Source of the DNA: Bacteroidales bacterium
Lineage (GTDB): Bacteria > Bacteroidota > Bacteroidia > Bacteroidales > Muribaculaceae
DNA length: 36,011 nucleotides
Direction of reading: 5' to 3'
NCBI GenBank assembly: GCA_014800685.1
Contig: JAAVFQ010000001.1
Location: 26,998 to 63,008 of the forward strand
The notes under the pieces are model-generated. The model saw only the letters and a program-made list of their open reading frames with translations. It searched no databases and was not told the origin of the DNA. Of this stretch, positions 7,457-16,432 are shown one piece after another (the first letter of the stretch is position 1; each line of letters starts with the position of its first letter). A program made the translations under genes and the position numbers.

Positions 7457-10141
7457 ATGGACGAAGAGAGCATGAAAAATCTTGATGATGAGAACGTAGA
7501 CCTCGCTGCTGAAAGTGGTGAAGAGTCTTTGGTGAAGGGCAATGGTTATCAGGTCCCCGTGGGCGATGACAGCCGTACGGTGCTTTCGGGCATGTTTCGT
7601 GATTGGTATCTCGAATATGCCAGCTACGTGATTCTTGACCGTGCTGTCCCTCATATTGAGGATGGTCTGAAGCCTGTGCAGCGCCGTCTGCTTCATAGTA
7701 TGCAGACCCTCGATGACGGACGCTATAATAAGGTGGCCAATATCGTCGGTAACACCATGCAGTATCATCCGCATGGCGATGCCTCCATTGGCGATGCTCT
7801 TGTGCAGCTGGGTCAGAAAGAACTTCTCATTGATACGCAGGGTAACTGGGGAAATATTCTGACAGGCGACACCGCGGCTGCTCCCCGATATATCGAAGCC
7901 CGTCTTTCCGAATTCGCCCTTGAGACTCTCTTCAATCCTAAAATCACCGAGTGGACTCTTTCATACGACGGCCGCAAGCGCGAACCCGTCACGCTTCCCG
8001 TGAAGTTCCCTCTTCTTCTGGCGCAGGGCGTTCATGGCATCGCTGTGGGCCTCTCTTCAAAGATTTTGCCTCACAATTTTAACGAGATCCTTGATGCTGC
8101 CATCAGCTATCTGCATGATGAGCCATTCTCTCTGCTGCCCGATTTCCAGACAGGTGGTCTTATGGATGCTTCCAAGTATAACGACGGTGCGCGGGGAGGG
8201 ACTGTTAAGGTCAGAGCGAAAATTGAGAAAGTTGACAACAAGACTCTCGCTATCACTGAACTCCCCTTCGGCAAGACCACTACTAATCTTATCCCCTCCA
8301 TAATTAAGGCTATGGAGAAGGGTAAGATCAAGATAAGGCACATTGACAACAATACTTCCGCCACGGCTGAAATCCTTGTCCATCTCCTGCCCGGCACCTC
8401 TTCTGACAAGGCCATCGATGCCCTCTATGCCTTTACGGACTGCGAAGTCAGCATCTCTCCCAACTGCTGTGTGATTTGGGACGACAAGCCTCGATTCCTC
8501 ACGGTCAGCGATGTGTTAAGATATTCTGTAGACCACACGCAAGAGATGCTCAGACAAGAGCTTGACATCCGTCTCGGTGAGGCGCAGGAAGCGCGTATGC
8601 TTCTCTCGCTCGAAAAGATTTTCATTGAGCAGAGAATGTATAAAGACAAGCAAGTGGAGGATGCAAGCCACATGGATGCCGCCATAGAGAGAGTGGACGT
8701 CCTTCTTCAGCCGTTCAAGGCCTCTTTCTTCCGAGAGATTAACCGCGATGACCTCCTCAAGCTGTGGGAAATAAAGATGGCTCGCATACTGGCCTTCAAT
8801 GCCTCGAAGGCCGAAGAGAAGATTGCCGCTCTCGAGAAGGAGATAGAGCAGCTTAAATATGACCTCGAGCACATCGTAGATTATACCATAAAGTGGTATC
8901 GCCATCTGAAGGAAAAATATGGCGAGAAATATCCCCGTCGGACCGTCATCAGAGGCTTCGATTCTATCGAGGCTGCCAAGGTGGCCGAGGCCAATAAGCG
9001 TCTGTATTTCGACAAGGAGGGTGGATTTATCGGCACTACTCTGAAAGACAATAAATTCCTCTTCACCTGTTCGGATCTTGATGATATTATCATTTTCTAT
9101 AAGACCGGAAAGTATAAAATTGTCAAGGTGCAGGAGAAAATCTATATCGGCAAGAAGGTGATGCACATTGGTCTCTTCAAGAAAAACGACGAGCGCACCA
9201 TCTACAATGCGATTTACAAAAACGGCAAGGATGGATTCTATTATAAGAAGCGTTTCTTTGTCACAGGCCTCACGCGCGACAAGGATTATGACCTCACAAA
9301 AGGTCTCCCGGGAAGTCGTGTGGAATGGTTTACGGCCAACTCAAACGGTGAGGCCGAGGTGGTAAAAGTTGCGCTCAAGGATGAGCCGATTCCCGGCGGA
9401 CGAAGACCACGCAATCCCGAAGTGATTGTAGACTTTGCCGAGATGGCAGTAAAGCGCAAAGAGGCGCTGGGAAATCTGGTCACTAAGTATAATGTGGCCG
9501 GTGTCTCTATGCTTGAGAAGGGTAAGAGCACCCTCGGCGGAAGGGAAATATGGTTTGACAAGGATGTGCTGAGGCTTAATTATGATGGCAGAGGTCAGAG
9601 TCTCGGCATTTTCCAGGGTGAGGATAAGATTCTTGTCATTACAAATGACGGTCAGTTCTATACCACAGACTGCTCCGATGAAATTCACTTTGAAGACAAC
9701 ATTCTTCGCATTGAGAAGTTTGACCCTGCAAAGGTCTGGACTCTCGTGCTCAATGATGCCTCGCAGGGCTATCCTTACATTAAGAGATTCCAGTTTGAAG
9801 TCTCGGCAAGACCCCAGAGATACGTGGGCAACGAACCGGAGTCTACGTCCATACTTCTGACCGACACTCCCTATCCGCGCCTTGAAGTATCCTTTGGAGG
9901 GAACGATGCCATGCGTCCTCCGCTGGAAATTGAGGCGGAAGAATTTATCGGCGTAAAGAGCTTCAAAGCTAAGGGTAAGCGTCTCACAACCTATGTCCTT
10001 GCCTCTGTTACTGAGTTGGAACCTACTCGCCTGCCTGAACCGGAACCTCAGGACCCGGAACCTGAAGAGATGATTGATACGGAGGAGGAGAACTCTCCCA
10101 AAATTGTGCAGGGCGACCTTTTTGACGATGTGGAGGAATAA
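7457..10141 (+). CDS. parC: DNA topoisomerase IV subunit A
   Basis: An 894-aa type IIA topoisomerase A subunit that breaks and rejoins DNA to decatenate chromosomes. The N-terminal winged-helix/tower region carries YASYVILDRAVPHIEDGLKP (54-73), QYHPHGDASIGDALVQL and the active-site tyrosine Y145 in AAPRYIEARLSE. The coiled-coil arm (about 375-480) and a C-terminal beta-pinwheel follow, then a very acidic tail (about 865-894). I see no GyrA box (QRRGGxG) in the C-terminal domain, which favours ParC over GyrA. No parE is in the window. Its end overlaps the next gene by 14 bp. A second ATG (7472) is possible but the first gives a plausible acidic leader. Confidence 0.92.
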   Translation: MDEESMKNLDDENVDLAAESGEESLVKGNGYQVPVGDDSRTVLSGMFRDWYLEYASYVILDRAVPHIEDGLKPVQRRLLHSMQTLDDGRYNKVANIVGNTMQYHPHGDASIGDALVQLGQKELLIDTQGNWGNILTGDTAAAPRYIEARLSEFALETLFNPKITEWTLSYDGRKREPVTLPVKFPLLLAQGVHGIAVGLSSKILPHNFNEILDAAISYLHDEPFSLLPDFQTGGLMDASKYNDGARGGTVKVRAKIEKVDNKTLAITELPFGKTTTNLIPSIIKAMEKGKIKIRHIDNNTSATAEILVHLLPGTSSDKAIDALYAFTDCEVSISPNCCVIWDDKPRFLTVSDVLRYSVDHTQEMLRQELDIRLGEAQEARMLLSLEKIFIEQRMYKDKQVEDASHMDAAIERVDVLLQPFKASFFREINRDDLLKLWEIKMARILAFNASKAEEKIAALEKEIEQLKYDLEHIVDYTIKWYRHLKEKYGEKYPRRTVIRGFDSIEAAKVAEANKRLYFDKEGGFIGTTLKDNKFLFTCSDLDDIIIFYKTGKYKIVKVQEKIYIGKKVMHIGLFKKNDERTIYNAIYKNGKDGFYYKKRFFVTGLTRDKDYDLTKGLPGSRVEWFTANSNGEAEVVKVALKDEPIPGGRRPRNPEVIVDFAEMAVKRKEALGNLVTKYNVAGVSMLEKGKSTLGGREIWFDKDVLRLNYDGRGQSLGIFQGEDKILVITNDGQFYTTDCSDEIHFEDNILRIEKFDPAKVWTLVLNDASQGYPYIKRFQFEVSARPQRYVGNEPESTSILLTDTPYPRLEVSFGGNDAMRPPLEIEAEEFIGVKSFKAKGKRLTTYVLASVTELEPTRLPEPEPQDPEPEEMIDTEEENSPKIVQGDLFDDVEE

Positions 10142-10988
10142 GATTCTCGCCATTCTTTTGGCTTTACCCTCTATCGCATTCTCTTTTAATGAGGAAGCTC
10201 CTGACTCGCTATCTGAGGTCTCACGCCACGTCACGCAGATTTATAACCTTGAAGCGGGAGGGGTGCGCATCCTCGATACCTACCTGTCGCCCTTATACTA
10301 TTCCGGCTATTCGCTGGCTCTCTCCGGAGTGTGGACTAAAGCCCTTCCGGCTCATAACCCGCGTCGGCTCACTATGCGCTTCGACGCCTCCTTGCGTGCG
10401 GATTTTACGGATAATCCCGGCAGAACGGCTTCAATGTATGCTCTTGAGGCTGACTTTTCATGGGGTCTCGCGCGCAGATGGAAACTCCCTTACGGCCTTC
10501 AGCTCACTGCCGGAGGTTTCGCCGGAGTGGAGGCCGGAGTCATCTATCTGCCACGCAATGGCAATAACCCGGCGTCTGCCTTAGCCTCCTTCGACATCGC
10601 TGCTACGGCCTCACTTTCGCGAGTAATCCCCCTTGGAAAGGTGCCGGTGCTTCTCTCCGAAAATCTCTCTATCCCTTCATTCTCTCTTTTTTTCAGTCCG
10701 CAATATGGTGAGCCCTATTATGAGATTTATCTTGGCAATCATTCCGGACTCATTCATGCCGGCTGGTGGGGAAATCATTTTGGCATCGACAATCTAATTG
10801 CTGCTGACATGGACTTCGGCTCTACTGCTCTGAGAATAGGATATCACTTCCGTGTGCGCTCTTCTTTTGTCTGTCAGACTAATATCAGCCGAACCTCTCA
10901 TGCCTTTGTCATAGGCGTCATCCCTCACGGACTCGGACTCAAACCTAAACCCTCTCCTAAGACTATTAACATAAATGCGCTTTATTAA
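10128..10988 (+). CDS. DUF3316-like exported protein, possible outer-membrane barrel
   Basis: 286 aa with an N-terminal signal peptide (MWRNKILAILLALPSIAFS). The rest is rich in alternating aromatic and small residues (SLRADF, ALEADFSW, LQLTAGGFAGVEAG, TALRIGYHFRVRS), as in beta-barrel or periplasmic beta proteins of Bacteroidota; it resembles DUF3316 proteins. Function unknown. I chose the ATG at 10128, which gives a clean signal peptide; the open frame extends to 10074 but that adds a basic segment inside parC. It overlaps parC by 14 bp and the S41 protease gene also by 14 bp, so translation is probably coupled. Confidence 0.75.
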   Translation: MWRNKILAILLALPSIAFSFNEEAPDSLSEVSRHVTQIYNLEAGGVRILDTYLSPLYYSGYSLALSGVWTKALPAHNPRRLTMRFDASLRADFTDNPGRTASMYALEADFSWGLARRWKLPYGLQLTAGGFAGVEAGVIYLPRNGNNPASALASFDIAATASLSRVIPLGKVPVLLSENLSIPSFSLFFSPQYGEPYYEIYLGNHSGLIHAGWWGNHFGIDNLIAADMDFGSTALRIGYHFRVRSSFVCQTNISRTSHAFVIGVIPHGLGLKPKPSPKTININALY

Positions 10989-11997
10989 TATCTTCACTAC
11001 GCTTCTCATCACCTTCGCCATCTGCGGTTGCCACAGATATGAAGCCTATGAGAACGATGCTTACGGCAATTTCGACGCGCTGTGGCAGACGGTAGATTCC
11101 CGCTACTGCTTCTTTGATGATAAGGAGGTAGACTGGGAGAGTGTCTATGGAGAATATCGGGCCAGAATACACCCGGAAATGACGGTCAATGAATTTTTCG
11201 ACCTCCTCTCTGATATGCTCCTTACTCTCCGTGACGGCCACGTAAATCTGGTGGCTCCCTTCAATCAAAGCTATTATCGCGCATGGTGGACAGATTATCC
11301 TCAGGATTTCGATTTGCGCACTCTTCAGCAGTATTATCTTGACTTCGACTATCGCACTACGGGCGGTATAATCTATAAGATTCTTGATAATGATATAGGC
11401 TACATCTATTATCCATCTTTCTCTTATACAGTTGGAGAAGGCAACCTCGACTACATTCTCTCCTGGTTCAAGGATTGCCGGAGCCTTATCATTGACGTCC
11501 GAGACAATGGCGGAGGCAACATGACCAATATAAATACCTTTGTTGCCCGCTTTATCCACACTCAGACGCTCGGCGGATATATAAGGCATAAGACAGGGCC
11601 GGGGCATAATGATTTCTCCGAGCCTTATCCTATTCTCTACGACCCGGCGCCGCAGACAAGAGTGCATTGGCAACGCCCCGTGGCTGTCCTGACCAACAGA
11701 AGCACTTTCAGTGCAGCCAATGATTTTGTCTCCGTCATGAAAAGTCTTCCCGGTGTCAAAATAATAGGTGCTAAAACGGGTGGGGGAGCAGGACTCCCTT
11801 TCACGTATGAATTGCCGATAGGATGGTCTGTAAGGCTCTCGACAGCCCCGGTAAGTGATGCTCAGGATAAAAGCATCGAGAGAGGCATAGACCCCTCTGA
11901 AGGCTTTGAATGTCATGCTCCGGCCGAGAGGCTCGCGCAAGGACATGATGATATTCTGGATTTTGCGCTCAGATATCTGTCATCATTAGAAAGGTAA
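10975..11997 (+). CDS. S41 family peptidase, lipoprotein
   Basis: 340 aa. A lipoprotein signal ends at C19 (ITFAICGC), so the protein is likely anchored in the envelope facing the periplasm or surface. The C-terminal part is an S41 (C-terminal processing/tricorn-like) protease core: DVRDNGGGN (174-182), the probable nucleophile S246 in TNRSTFSAAND, and GAKTGGGAG (265-273) where the family has its catalytic lysine. The N-terminal region (20-130) is the usual helical domain with LRDGHVNL; no PDZ domain is evident. Substrate unknown. It overlaps the upstream gene by 14 bp and ends at a convergent palindrome (12034-12073). Confidence 0.88.
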   Translation: MRFINIFTTLLITFAICGCHRYEAYENDAYGNFDALWQTVDSRYCFFDDKEVDWESVYGEYRARIHPEMTVNEFFDLLSDMLLTLRDGHVNLVAPFNQSYYRAWWTDYPQDFDLRTLQQYYLDFDYRTTGGIIYKILDNDIGYIYYPSFSYTVGEGNLDYILSWFKDCRSLIIDVRDNGGGNMTNINTFVARFIHTQTLGGYIRHKTGPGHNDFSEPYPILYDPAPQTRVHWQRPVAVLTNRSTFSAANDFVSVMKSLPGVKIIGAKTGGGAGLPFTYELPIGWSVRLSTAPVSDAQDKSIERGIDPSEGFECHAPAERLAQGHDDILDFALRYLSSLER

Positions 11998-12033
11998 TTT
12001 CTACTCGCGGAGTCTCTGCGTCATTACAACCTA

Positions 12034-12073
12034 AGAGGGTGTGACAAAACATTTTCGTTTTGACACACCCTCT
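12034..12073. terminator. GAGGGTG-type palindrome between convergent S41 and dnaJ genes
   Basis: Arms 12034-12050 and 12057-12073 (AGAGGGTGTGACAAAAC against its complement) match at 16 of 17 positions with a 6-nt loop. It sits between two convergent gene ends, so it probably ends transcription from both sides. Neither side has a U-tract, so it is not a standard intrinsic terminator. Confidence 0.6.
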
Positions 12074-12094
12074 ATCTCTAAACTGTTATTATTT

Positions 12095-13288
12095 TTAATC
12101 CACGCCTCTCGACTCTTTATTGAATATATGGCGCAGACGTGAGAATATCCTCTTTGAAGTAGACTCGGTCGGGGTTATATTGGGCTGGTCTTTCAGACTC
12201 TCGATAGCCGACTTCTCAGCCTCAGTGACATTCTCAGGCACATAGACCATTACGTTGACAAGCAGGTCGCCCTTCACTGAAGAATTCATCTTAGGCAAGC
12301 CCTTGCCGCGCAGACGAAGCACTTTGCCGGGCTGAGTGCCGGGAGCTATCTTCAGGCGCGCGCGCCCGTCAACGGTGGGCACTTCGGCTGACCCTCCAAG
12401 CGCCGCAGTCGGGAAGTCAAGCATAAGATTATAGATAAGATCCTGGCCATCCCTAATGAGTTCCTCATTTTTCTCTTCCTGAATCACCACAAGCAGGTCG
12501 CCATTCACGCCGCCGTGGCGAGGGGCATTCCCTTTGCTGCGCATAGTGAGCACCATGCCGTCTTCCACTCCTGCGGGAATGTGAAATTCTATTATCTCAT
12601 CCTTCTTGACCACTCCGGTGCCGTTGCAGTATGAGCAAGCCTGATCTATCACCTTGCCGCTTCCTTCACATTCCGGACAGACACTTCTGTGTTCCTCCGG
12701 GCCGAAGAAGGAGTTTACCACCTGAGACACATAGCCCGAACCGTGGCAAGTGTTACACGTCTTGAACGAGGTGCCATCCTTGGCTCCTGTGCCGTGACAA
12801 TGCTCACAGGCCACAAGACGTGGTATCTTGAGCTTCTTGGTCACGCCGTTCATAATATCTTTCAGTGATACCTTGACTGTGATACGGAGGTCGGTGCCTT
12901 TGCGTGTGCGCTTTCTGGGCTGGCCGGAGGCTCCCCCGTAGCTATGTCCGCCGAAGATATCGCCGAAATGAGCGAAGATGTCTTCCATCGACATTCCGCC
13001 GCCAAAGCCACCGAAACCGCCGAAGCCTCCTGCTCCTCCCGCTCCACCGAAGCCACCTGCTCCCATGGAGTGGCCGAACTGGTCATACTTCGCGCGCTTC
13101 TCTGCGTCGCTCAAGACGTCGTAGGCCTCGGCCGCTTCCTTGAATTTCTCTTCAGCCGCTTTGTCGCCGGGATTCTTATCCGGGTGATATTTGATGGCCA
13201 GTTTGCGGTAGGCCTTCTTTATTTCGTCATTACTTGCCCCGCGGTCTACGCCGAGCACTTCATAGTAATCTCTCTTATTTTCTGCCAT
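12095..13288 (-). CDS. dnaJ: Chaperone protein DnaJ
   Basis: A 397-aa Hsp40 co-chaperone that stimulates the DnaK ATPase and delivers unfolded proteins. The J domain has HPD at 35-37 ([11 protein letters not shown]), followed by a Gly/Phe-rich stretch (about 75-105, with an [11 protein letters not shown] element). Four CxxCxGxG zinc-finger repeats follow ([32 protein letters not shown]), then the substrate-binding C-terminal domains. This is a complete type I DnaJ. It lies 15 bp after grpE and is cotranscribed with it; dnaK is not in the window. Confidence 0.97.
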   Translation of the reverse strand: MAENKRDYYEVLGVDRGASNDEIKKAYRKLAIKYHPDKNPGDKAAEEKFKEAAEAYDVLSDAEKRAKYDQFGHSMGAGGFGGAGGAGGFGGFGGFGGGMSMEDIFAHFGDIFGGHSYGGASGQPRKRTRKGTDLRITVKVSLKDIMNGVTKKLKIPRLVACEHCHGTGAKDGTSFKTCNTCHGSGYVSQVVNSFFGPEEHRSVCPECEGSGKVIDQACSYCNGTGVVKKDEIIEFHIPAGVEDGMVLTMRSKGNAPRHGGVNGDLLVVIQEEKNEELIRDGQDLIYNLMLDFPTAALGGSAEVPTVDGRARLKIAPGTQPGKVLRLRGKGLPKMNSSVKGDLLVNVMVYVPENVTEAEKSAIESLKDQPNITPTESTSKRIFSRLRHIFNKESRGVD

Positions 13289-13303
13289 GGCGTATGATGA
13301 TTT

Positions 13304-13912
13304 TTACTGTCCGACTACGACTTTAGCGTGGCGGAGCACCTTGTCATTTATCATATATCCCTTCTCAATAGTGTCAAGAATCTTCCCCTTGGCTTCTTCG
13401 TCAGCTACAGGCACCACTGAGATGGCCTCGTGGCGGTCTGCATTGAATTCTTTATCTTCCGGGTCAAACTCTTTCACACCATTCTGCTCAAGATATTTCT
13501 TCAGCTTATTGTAGATGAGAAGCATACCCTCTCGTATAGAGTTGGGATCATCCACATTTTCCGAGGCTTTCAAGCCTCTCTCGAAGTCATCCACTATGGG
13601 CAGAAGTCCTTTTAGCACTTGCTCGCCGGCATTCTTGATTATCTCCGACTTCTCGCGCAGTGTGCGTTTGCGGAAATTGTCAAACTCTGCCATCAGAAAC
13701 ATATATTCTTTCTTCTCTTTGGCAAGCTGCTCTTTCAGATTCTCTATTTCTGCTTCAGGGGTCAGCTCCTCTTTTGACTCATTTTCGCCGGTTGCTTCCT
13801 CTGAAACGTTCTCATTATCCATGACTTCACCCTCTACTTCTACTCCTGAATCGGCCTCAGGAGACTGCTGATTCTTCAGGCGTTCATCGTCATATCTGTT
13901 TTTATTGCTCAT
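13304..13912 (-). CDS. grpE: Nucleotide exchange factor GrpE
   Basis: A 202-aa protein that releases ADP from DnaK. Residues 1-55 are acidic and likely disordered. A long coiled coil follows (about 55-90, EIENLKEQLAKEKKEYMFLM). The family core is clear: AEFDNFRKRTLREK, LLPIVDDFERGL, and the C-terminal beta domain with HEAISVVP and GYMINDKVLRHAKVVVGQ. First gene of grpE > dnaJ. I see no TAnnTTTG promoter or obvious heat-shock element in the 124 bp upstream. Confidence 0.96.
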   Translation of the reverse strand: MSNKNRYDDERLKNQQSPEADSGVEVEGEVMDNENVSEEATGENESKEELTPEAEIENLKEQLAKEKKEYMFLMAEFDNFRKRTLREKSEIIKNAGEQVLKGLLPIVDDFERGLKASENVDDPNSIREGMLLIYNKLKKYLEQNGVKEFDPEDKEFNADRHEAISVVPVADEEAKGKILDTIEKGYMINDKVLRHAKVVVGQ

Positions 13913-14036
13913 AGTCTCTGTATATTCTTTGGGTTTTATAATTCTATCCTTAATACAGCAAAAACTGAGCCAGATTCTTCACCGACTCCATAATGCTGCC
14001 TATTAAGACAACAACGCTATGTGCAAAAGCGTTCAC

Positions 14037-14921
14037 TCACAGCAGAATTTCGTATGAAGCTGCCTCAGGAAGTTCTCTTTTCACTGTCGTGGCGGCAGAA
14101 TGACAATCTTTGGCAGTCTCGTATATGCCGTAAAGGGAAGATCCACTACCGCTCATCGAGGCATAAAGAGCTCCCGTCTTATAGAGAAGTTTTTTTATTT
14201 CTCCAAGCTGAGGGAAGCGGCCTTGAAGTGAAATTTCAAAGTCGTTATGCACACCCCCTTTCCAGTGAGAAATAGGTTGGCGCAGGAGTTCGGAAAGCGG
14301 CCTCTCAGATGCCTTCACGGAGATGTTGGCGAAGGCCTCCCGCGTGGAAATATAGATGGGTGGTTTCACCAGAAGTAGCCATTTCCCTTCAAGGATTGGC
14401 GGAAAGGGAGTCAGTATCTCGCCGATTCCTTCACCAATCATCGGGATGTCGTGGAGGAAAAAAGGGCAGTCAGCCCCAAGACTCGTGGCCATTTCCTTCA
14501 TTGTCTCGGCGTCAAATGGGTTGTGGCACAAGCTGTTGAGCATCCGAAGAGTAAATGTGGCGTCGGCTGAGCCTCCTCCTATTCCCGCTCCGTCGGGTAT
14601 GTGCTTGTCAAGATGGATAAGCAGGGGAGGCAAAGCGGTGTCTTTATCCTCCTTTAGACGTGTGGTGAAGAGACGTGCTGCTTTTACCACAAGATTTTTA
14701 TCCTCAGGGCAGTCTATGGCATTCCCGGTGAATGAAAATTCCATTCTGCCTGTCTGCGAGGGCGTTATCTCTAAAATGTCTCCGAAAGGATAGGGGCAGC
14801 CAGGAGTCCCGTTGTGTTTCCCTATGGGATAGAAAAGCGTCTCGAGATTATGATAGCCATCAGGACGTCTGGCTACGATGTTTAGTCCGATATTGATTTT
14901 GGAGGGGATAAAGGTTATCAT
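14037..14921 (-). CDS. ispE: 4-diphosphocytidyl-2-C-methyl-D-erythritol kinase
   Basis: A 294-aa GHMP kinase that phosphorylates CDP-methylerythritol, the fourth step of the MEP isoprenoid pathway. Visible: N-terminal SKINIGLNIVARRPDGYHNL with K8, the glycine-rich ATP loop PDGAGIGGGSADA (109-121) containing the probable catalytic acid D120, and the C-terminal motif GALYASMSGSGSSLYGIY. Length is normal. The ATG overlaps the stop codon of the MATE gene (TAATG), so the two are translationally coupled. Confidence 0.95.
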   Translation of the reverse strand: MITFIPSKINIGLNIVARRPDGYHNLETLFYPIGKHNGTPGCPYPFGDILEITPSQTGRMEFSFTGNAIDCPEDKNLVVKAARLFTTRLKEDKDTALPPLLIHLDKHIPDGAGIGGGSADATFTLRMLNSLCHNPFDAETMKEMATSLGADCPFFLHDIPMIGEGIGEILTPFPPILEGKWLLLVKPPIYISTREAFANISVKASERPLSELLRQPISHWKGGVHNDFEISLQGRFPQLGEIKKLLYKTGALYASMSGSGSSLYGIYETAKDCHSAATTVKRELPEAASYEILL

Positions 14922-16273
14922 TAGTTCTGGTTTAAAGATGTAGTCCCTAAGGGATGTTTAAGGAGGGTGGGCATTTGGATGGCAAGAAGCAGCCCTCTGA
15001 ACAGCAGATAGGAGAGAAAGGCAGTCCAGAGTGTGGAGTTGTCAGGAAATCCGATATATATGCCGTGATTAAATCTTATGAAAAGGGTGATGAAGAAGAT
15101 AGAAGCAGAAATTATGGTGACAATCAGCATTCTGCGTGTGGCTGTCAGGCCGATAAAAAATCCATCATAAATGAAGGCTGCCACTGTCACCGGCGGAAGA
15201 ATGATTATCCATAGCTTATGCCTCAGACAGTTGGCTCTTACCTCCTCATTGTCAGTTAGCATATTTATAATGAATGAATTGCCGATGGCATAGATAGTGA
15301 AGAAGATGAGCGCCATAGCGGCCGCCCAGGCCAAAAGGTAGCGGATGGATTTCTTGAGCATTTTAGTGTCGCCGGCGCCGGCGAAGCGGCCGCATAAGGC
15401 CTCGCCGGTGAAGGCGAAGCCATCCATGAAGTAGCTGAAGAGAATAAAGAATTGCATGAGTATGGCATTGGTGGCAAGGGTTATTCCTCCCAGCCGTGAA
15501 CCTATGGCGGTGACTGTCAGCGAAACTCCCATTACGCAGGCTGAACGGAAAAAGAGGTCGCTGTTAACGGAGAAATAACGCCGCAGACTTCCGCCCCCCT
15601 TTATCTCCTCAAGAGTGGCCCATATTCGCTTCCCTTTACGGAATGTATAGACAAGAATAAGAGCAAGAAGAAGACCACACCAGTTGGCAAACATAGTGCC
15701 GAGGGCAACTCCCTTGAATCCCATGCCTATGCCAAAGACGAATGAGAAGCTCAGCACGATGTTGACTACATTGGTGGAGATGGATATTATCATGGGGCGA
15801 ACGGTGTTTTGCATGCCGAGGAGCCAGCCGAGTATCGACATGGTGGCCAGCTGAGCGGGCAGTCCGAATACGCAGCAGAAAAAATAGGTGTCAACATATC
15901 CGGCCACATTCGCTTCGGGAGACATTAGCAGGGAGAAGAGTTTCTCAATAGGGTAGCTGAAGATGAGAATGATTATTCCAAGTAGAGCTGCGAGAATAAA
16001 AGATCTTGTGAATACCCTTCGGACGCCCTCCTCGTTTCCGGCTCCGTATTCCTGAGCGGTCAGGCCGGTAGTGCCCATCCTCAGAAAGCCACAGAGCCAG
16101 AAAAGCACGTTGAGCATCATAGCTCCAATGGCTATACCGTCTATGTATTCACTTGAACCGAGATGTCCGGCTATACCTGTATCGCAAAGTCCGAGCACCG
16201 GCACCGTGATGTTGGAGAGAATGGCGGGCAGCGTAAGGCCGATTATAGTCTTGTTAAGTCTCGTTTCCGTCAT
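14921..16273 (-). CDS. MATE family efflux transporter
   Basis: A 450-aa inner-membrane protein with about 12 hydrophobic segments in two related halves. The N-terminal half has LPAILSNITVPVLGLCDTGIAGHLG, the typical start of DinF-subfamily MATE transporters, which export organic cations or other compounds in exchange for Na+ or H+. GLTAQEYGAGN and the linker GKRIWATLEEIKGGGSLRRYF are also visible. Substrate cannot be inferred. Upstream gene of the MATE > ispE pair. Upstream is the hairpin at 16342-16375 that ends the S9 peptidase operon. Confidence 0.9.
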   Translation of the reverse strand: MTETRLNKTIIGLTLPAILSNITVPVLGLCDTGIAGHLGSSEYIDGIAIGAMMLNVLFWLCGFLRMGTTGLTAQEYGAGNEEGVRRVFTRSFILAALLGIIILIFSYPIEKLFSLLMSPEANVAGYVDTYFFCCVFGLPAQLATMSILGWLLGMQNTVRPMIISISTNVVNIVLSFSFVFGIGMGFKGVALGTMFANWCGLLLALILVYTFRKGKRIWATLEEIKGGGSLRRYFSVNSDLFFRSACVMGVSLTVTAIGSRLGGITLATNAILMQFFILFSYFMDGFAFTGEALCGRFAGAGDTKMLKKSIRYLLAWAAAMALIFFTIYAIGNSFIINMLTDNEEVRANCLRHKLWIIILPPVTVAAFIYDGFFIGLTATRRMLIVTIISASIFFITLFIRFNHGIYIGFPDNSTLWTAFLSYLLFRGLLLAIQMPTLLKHPLGTTSLNQN

Positions 16274-16341
16274 TGTTAAGACTGATTGATAATCTTTAAG
16301 TCAGGTCTGTTTTTCTGAATGTAGGTCTGAGTTAAATGCCG

Positions 16342-16375
16342 GAGGGTGAGTCAAAAAAAGATTTGACTCACCCTC
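16342..16375 (-). terminator. GAGGGTG-type palindrome after the S9 peptidase
   Basis: Perfect 14-bp arms (16342-16355 and 16362-16375, GAGGGTGAGTCAAA) with a 6-nt loop, 58 bp past the S9 stop codon and 69 bp before the MATE start. No U-tract follows on either strand. It belongs to the same sequence family as the palindromes at 12034, 29031 and 32776. Confidence 0.6.
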
Positions 16376-16400
16376 TTGCCGTTATGTCATAATCAGGTTC

Positions 16401-16431
16401 TTAAAAAATAATTTTTAGAACTTACTTAAGT
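16401..16431 (-). repeat. TTAAGTAAGT-family dispersed repeat, end-only copy C5
   Basis: The stretch TTTTTAGAACTTACTTAAG is the terminal sequence of the family and sits 2 bp from the S9 peptidase stop codon (16433). Only about 30 bp is recognisable; the sequence beyond is unrelated. Confidence 0.45.
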
Positions 16432-16432
16432 A

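Noticed and set aside
14009-14031. Hairpin AACGCT...AGCGTT between ispE and grpE as a terminator
   Set aside because: Only a 6-bp stem with a long loop and no T-run; too weak to list, so the end of the ispE transcript is unresolved.
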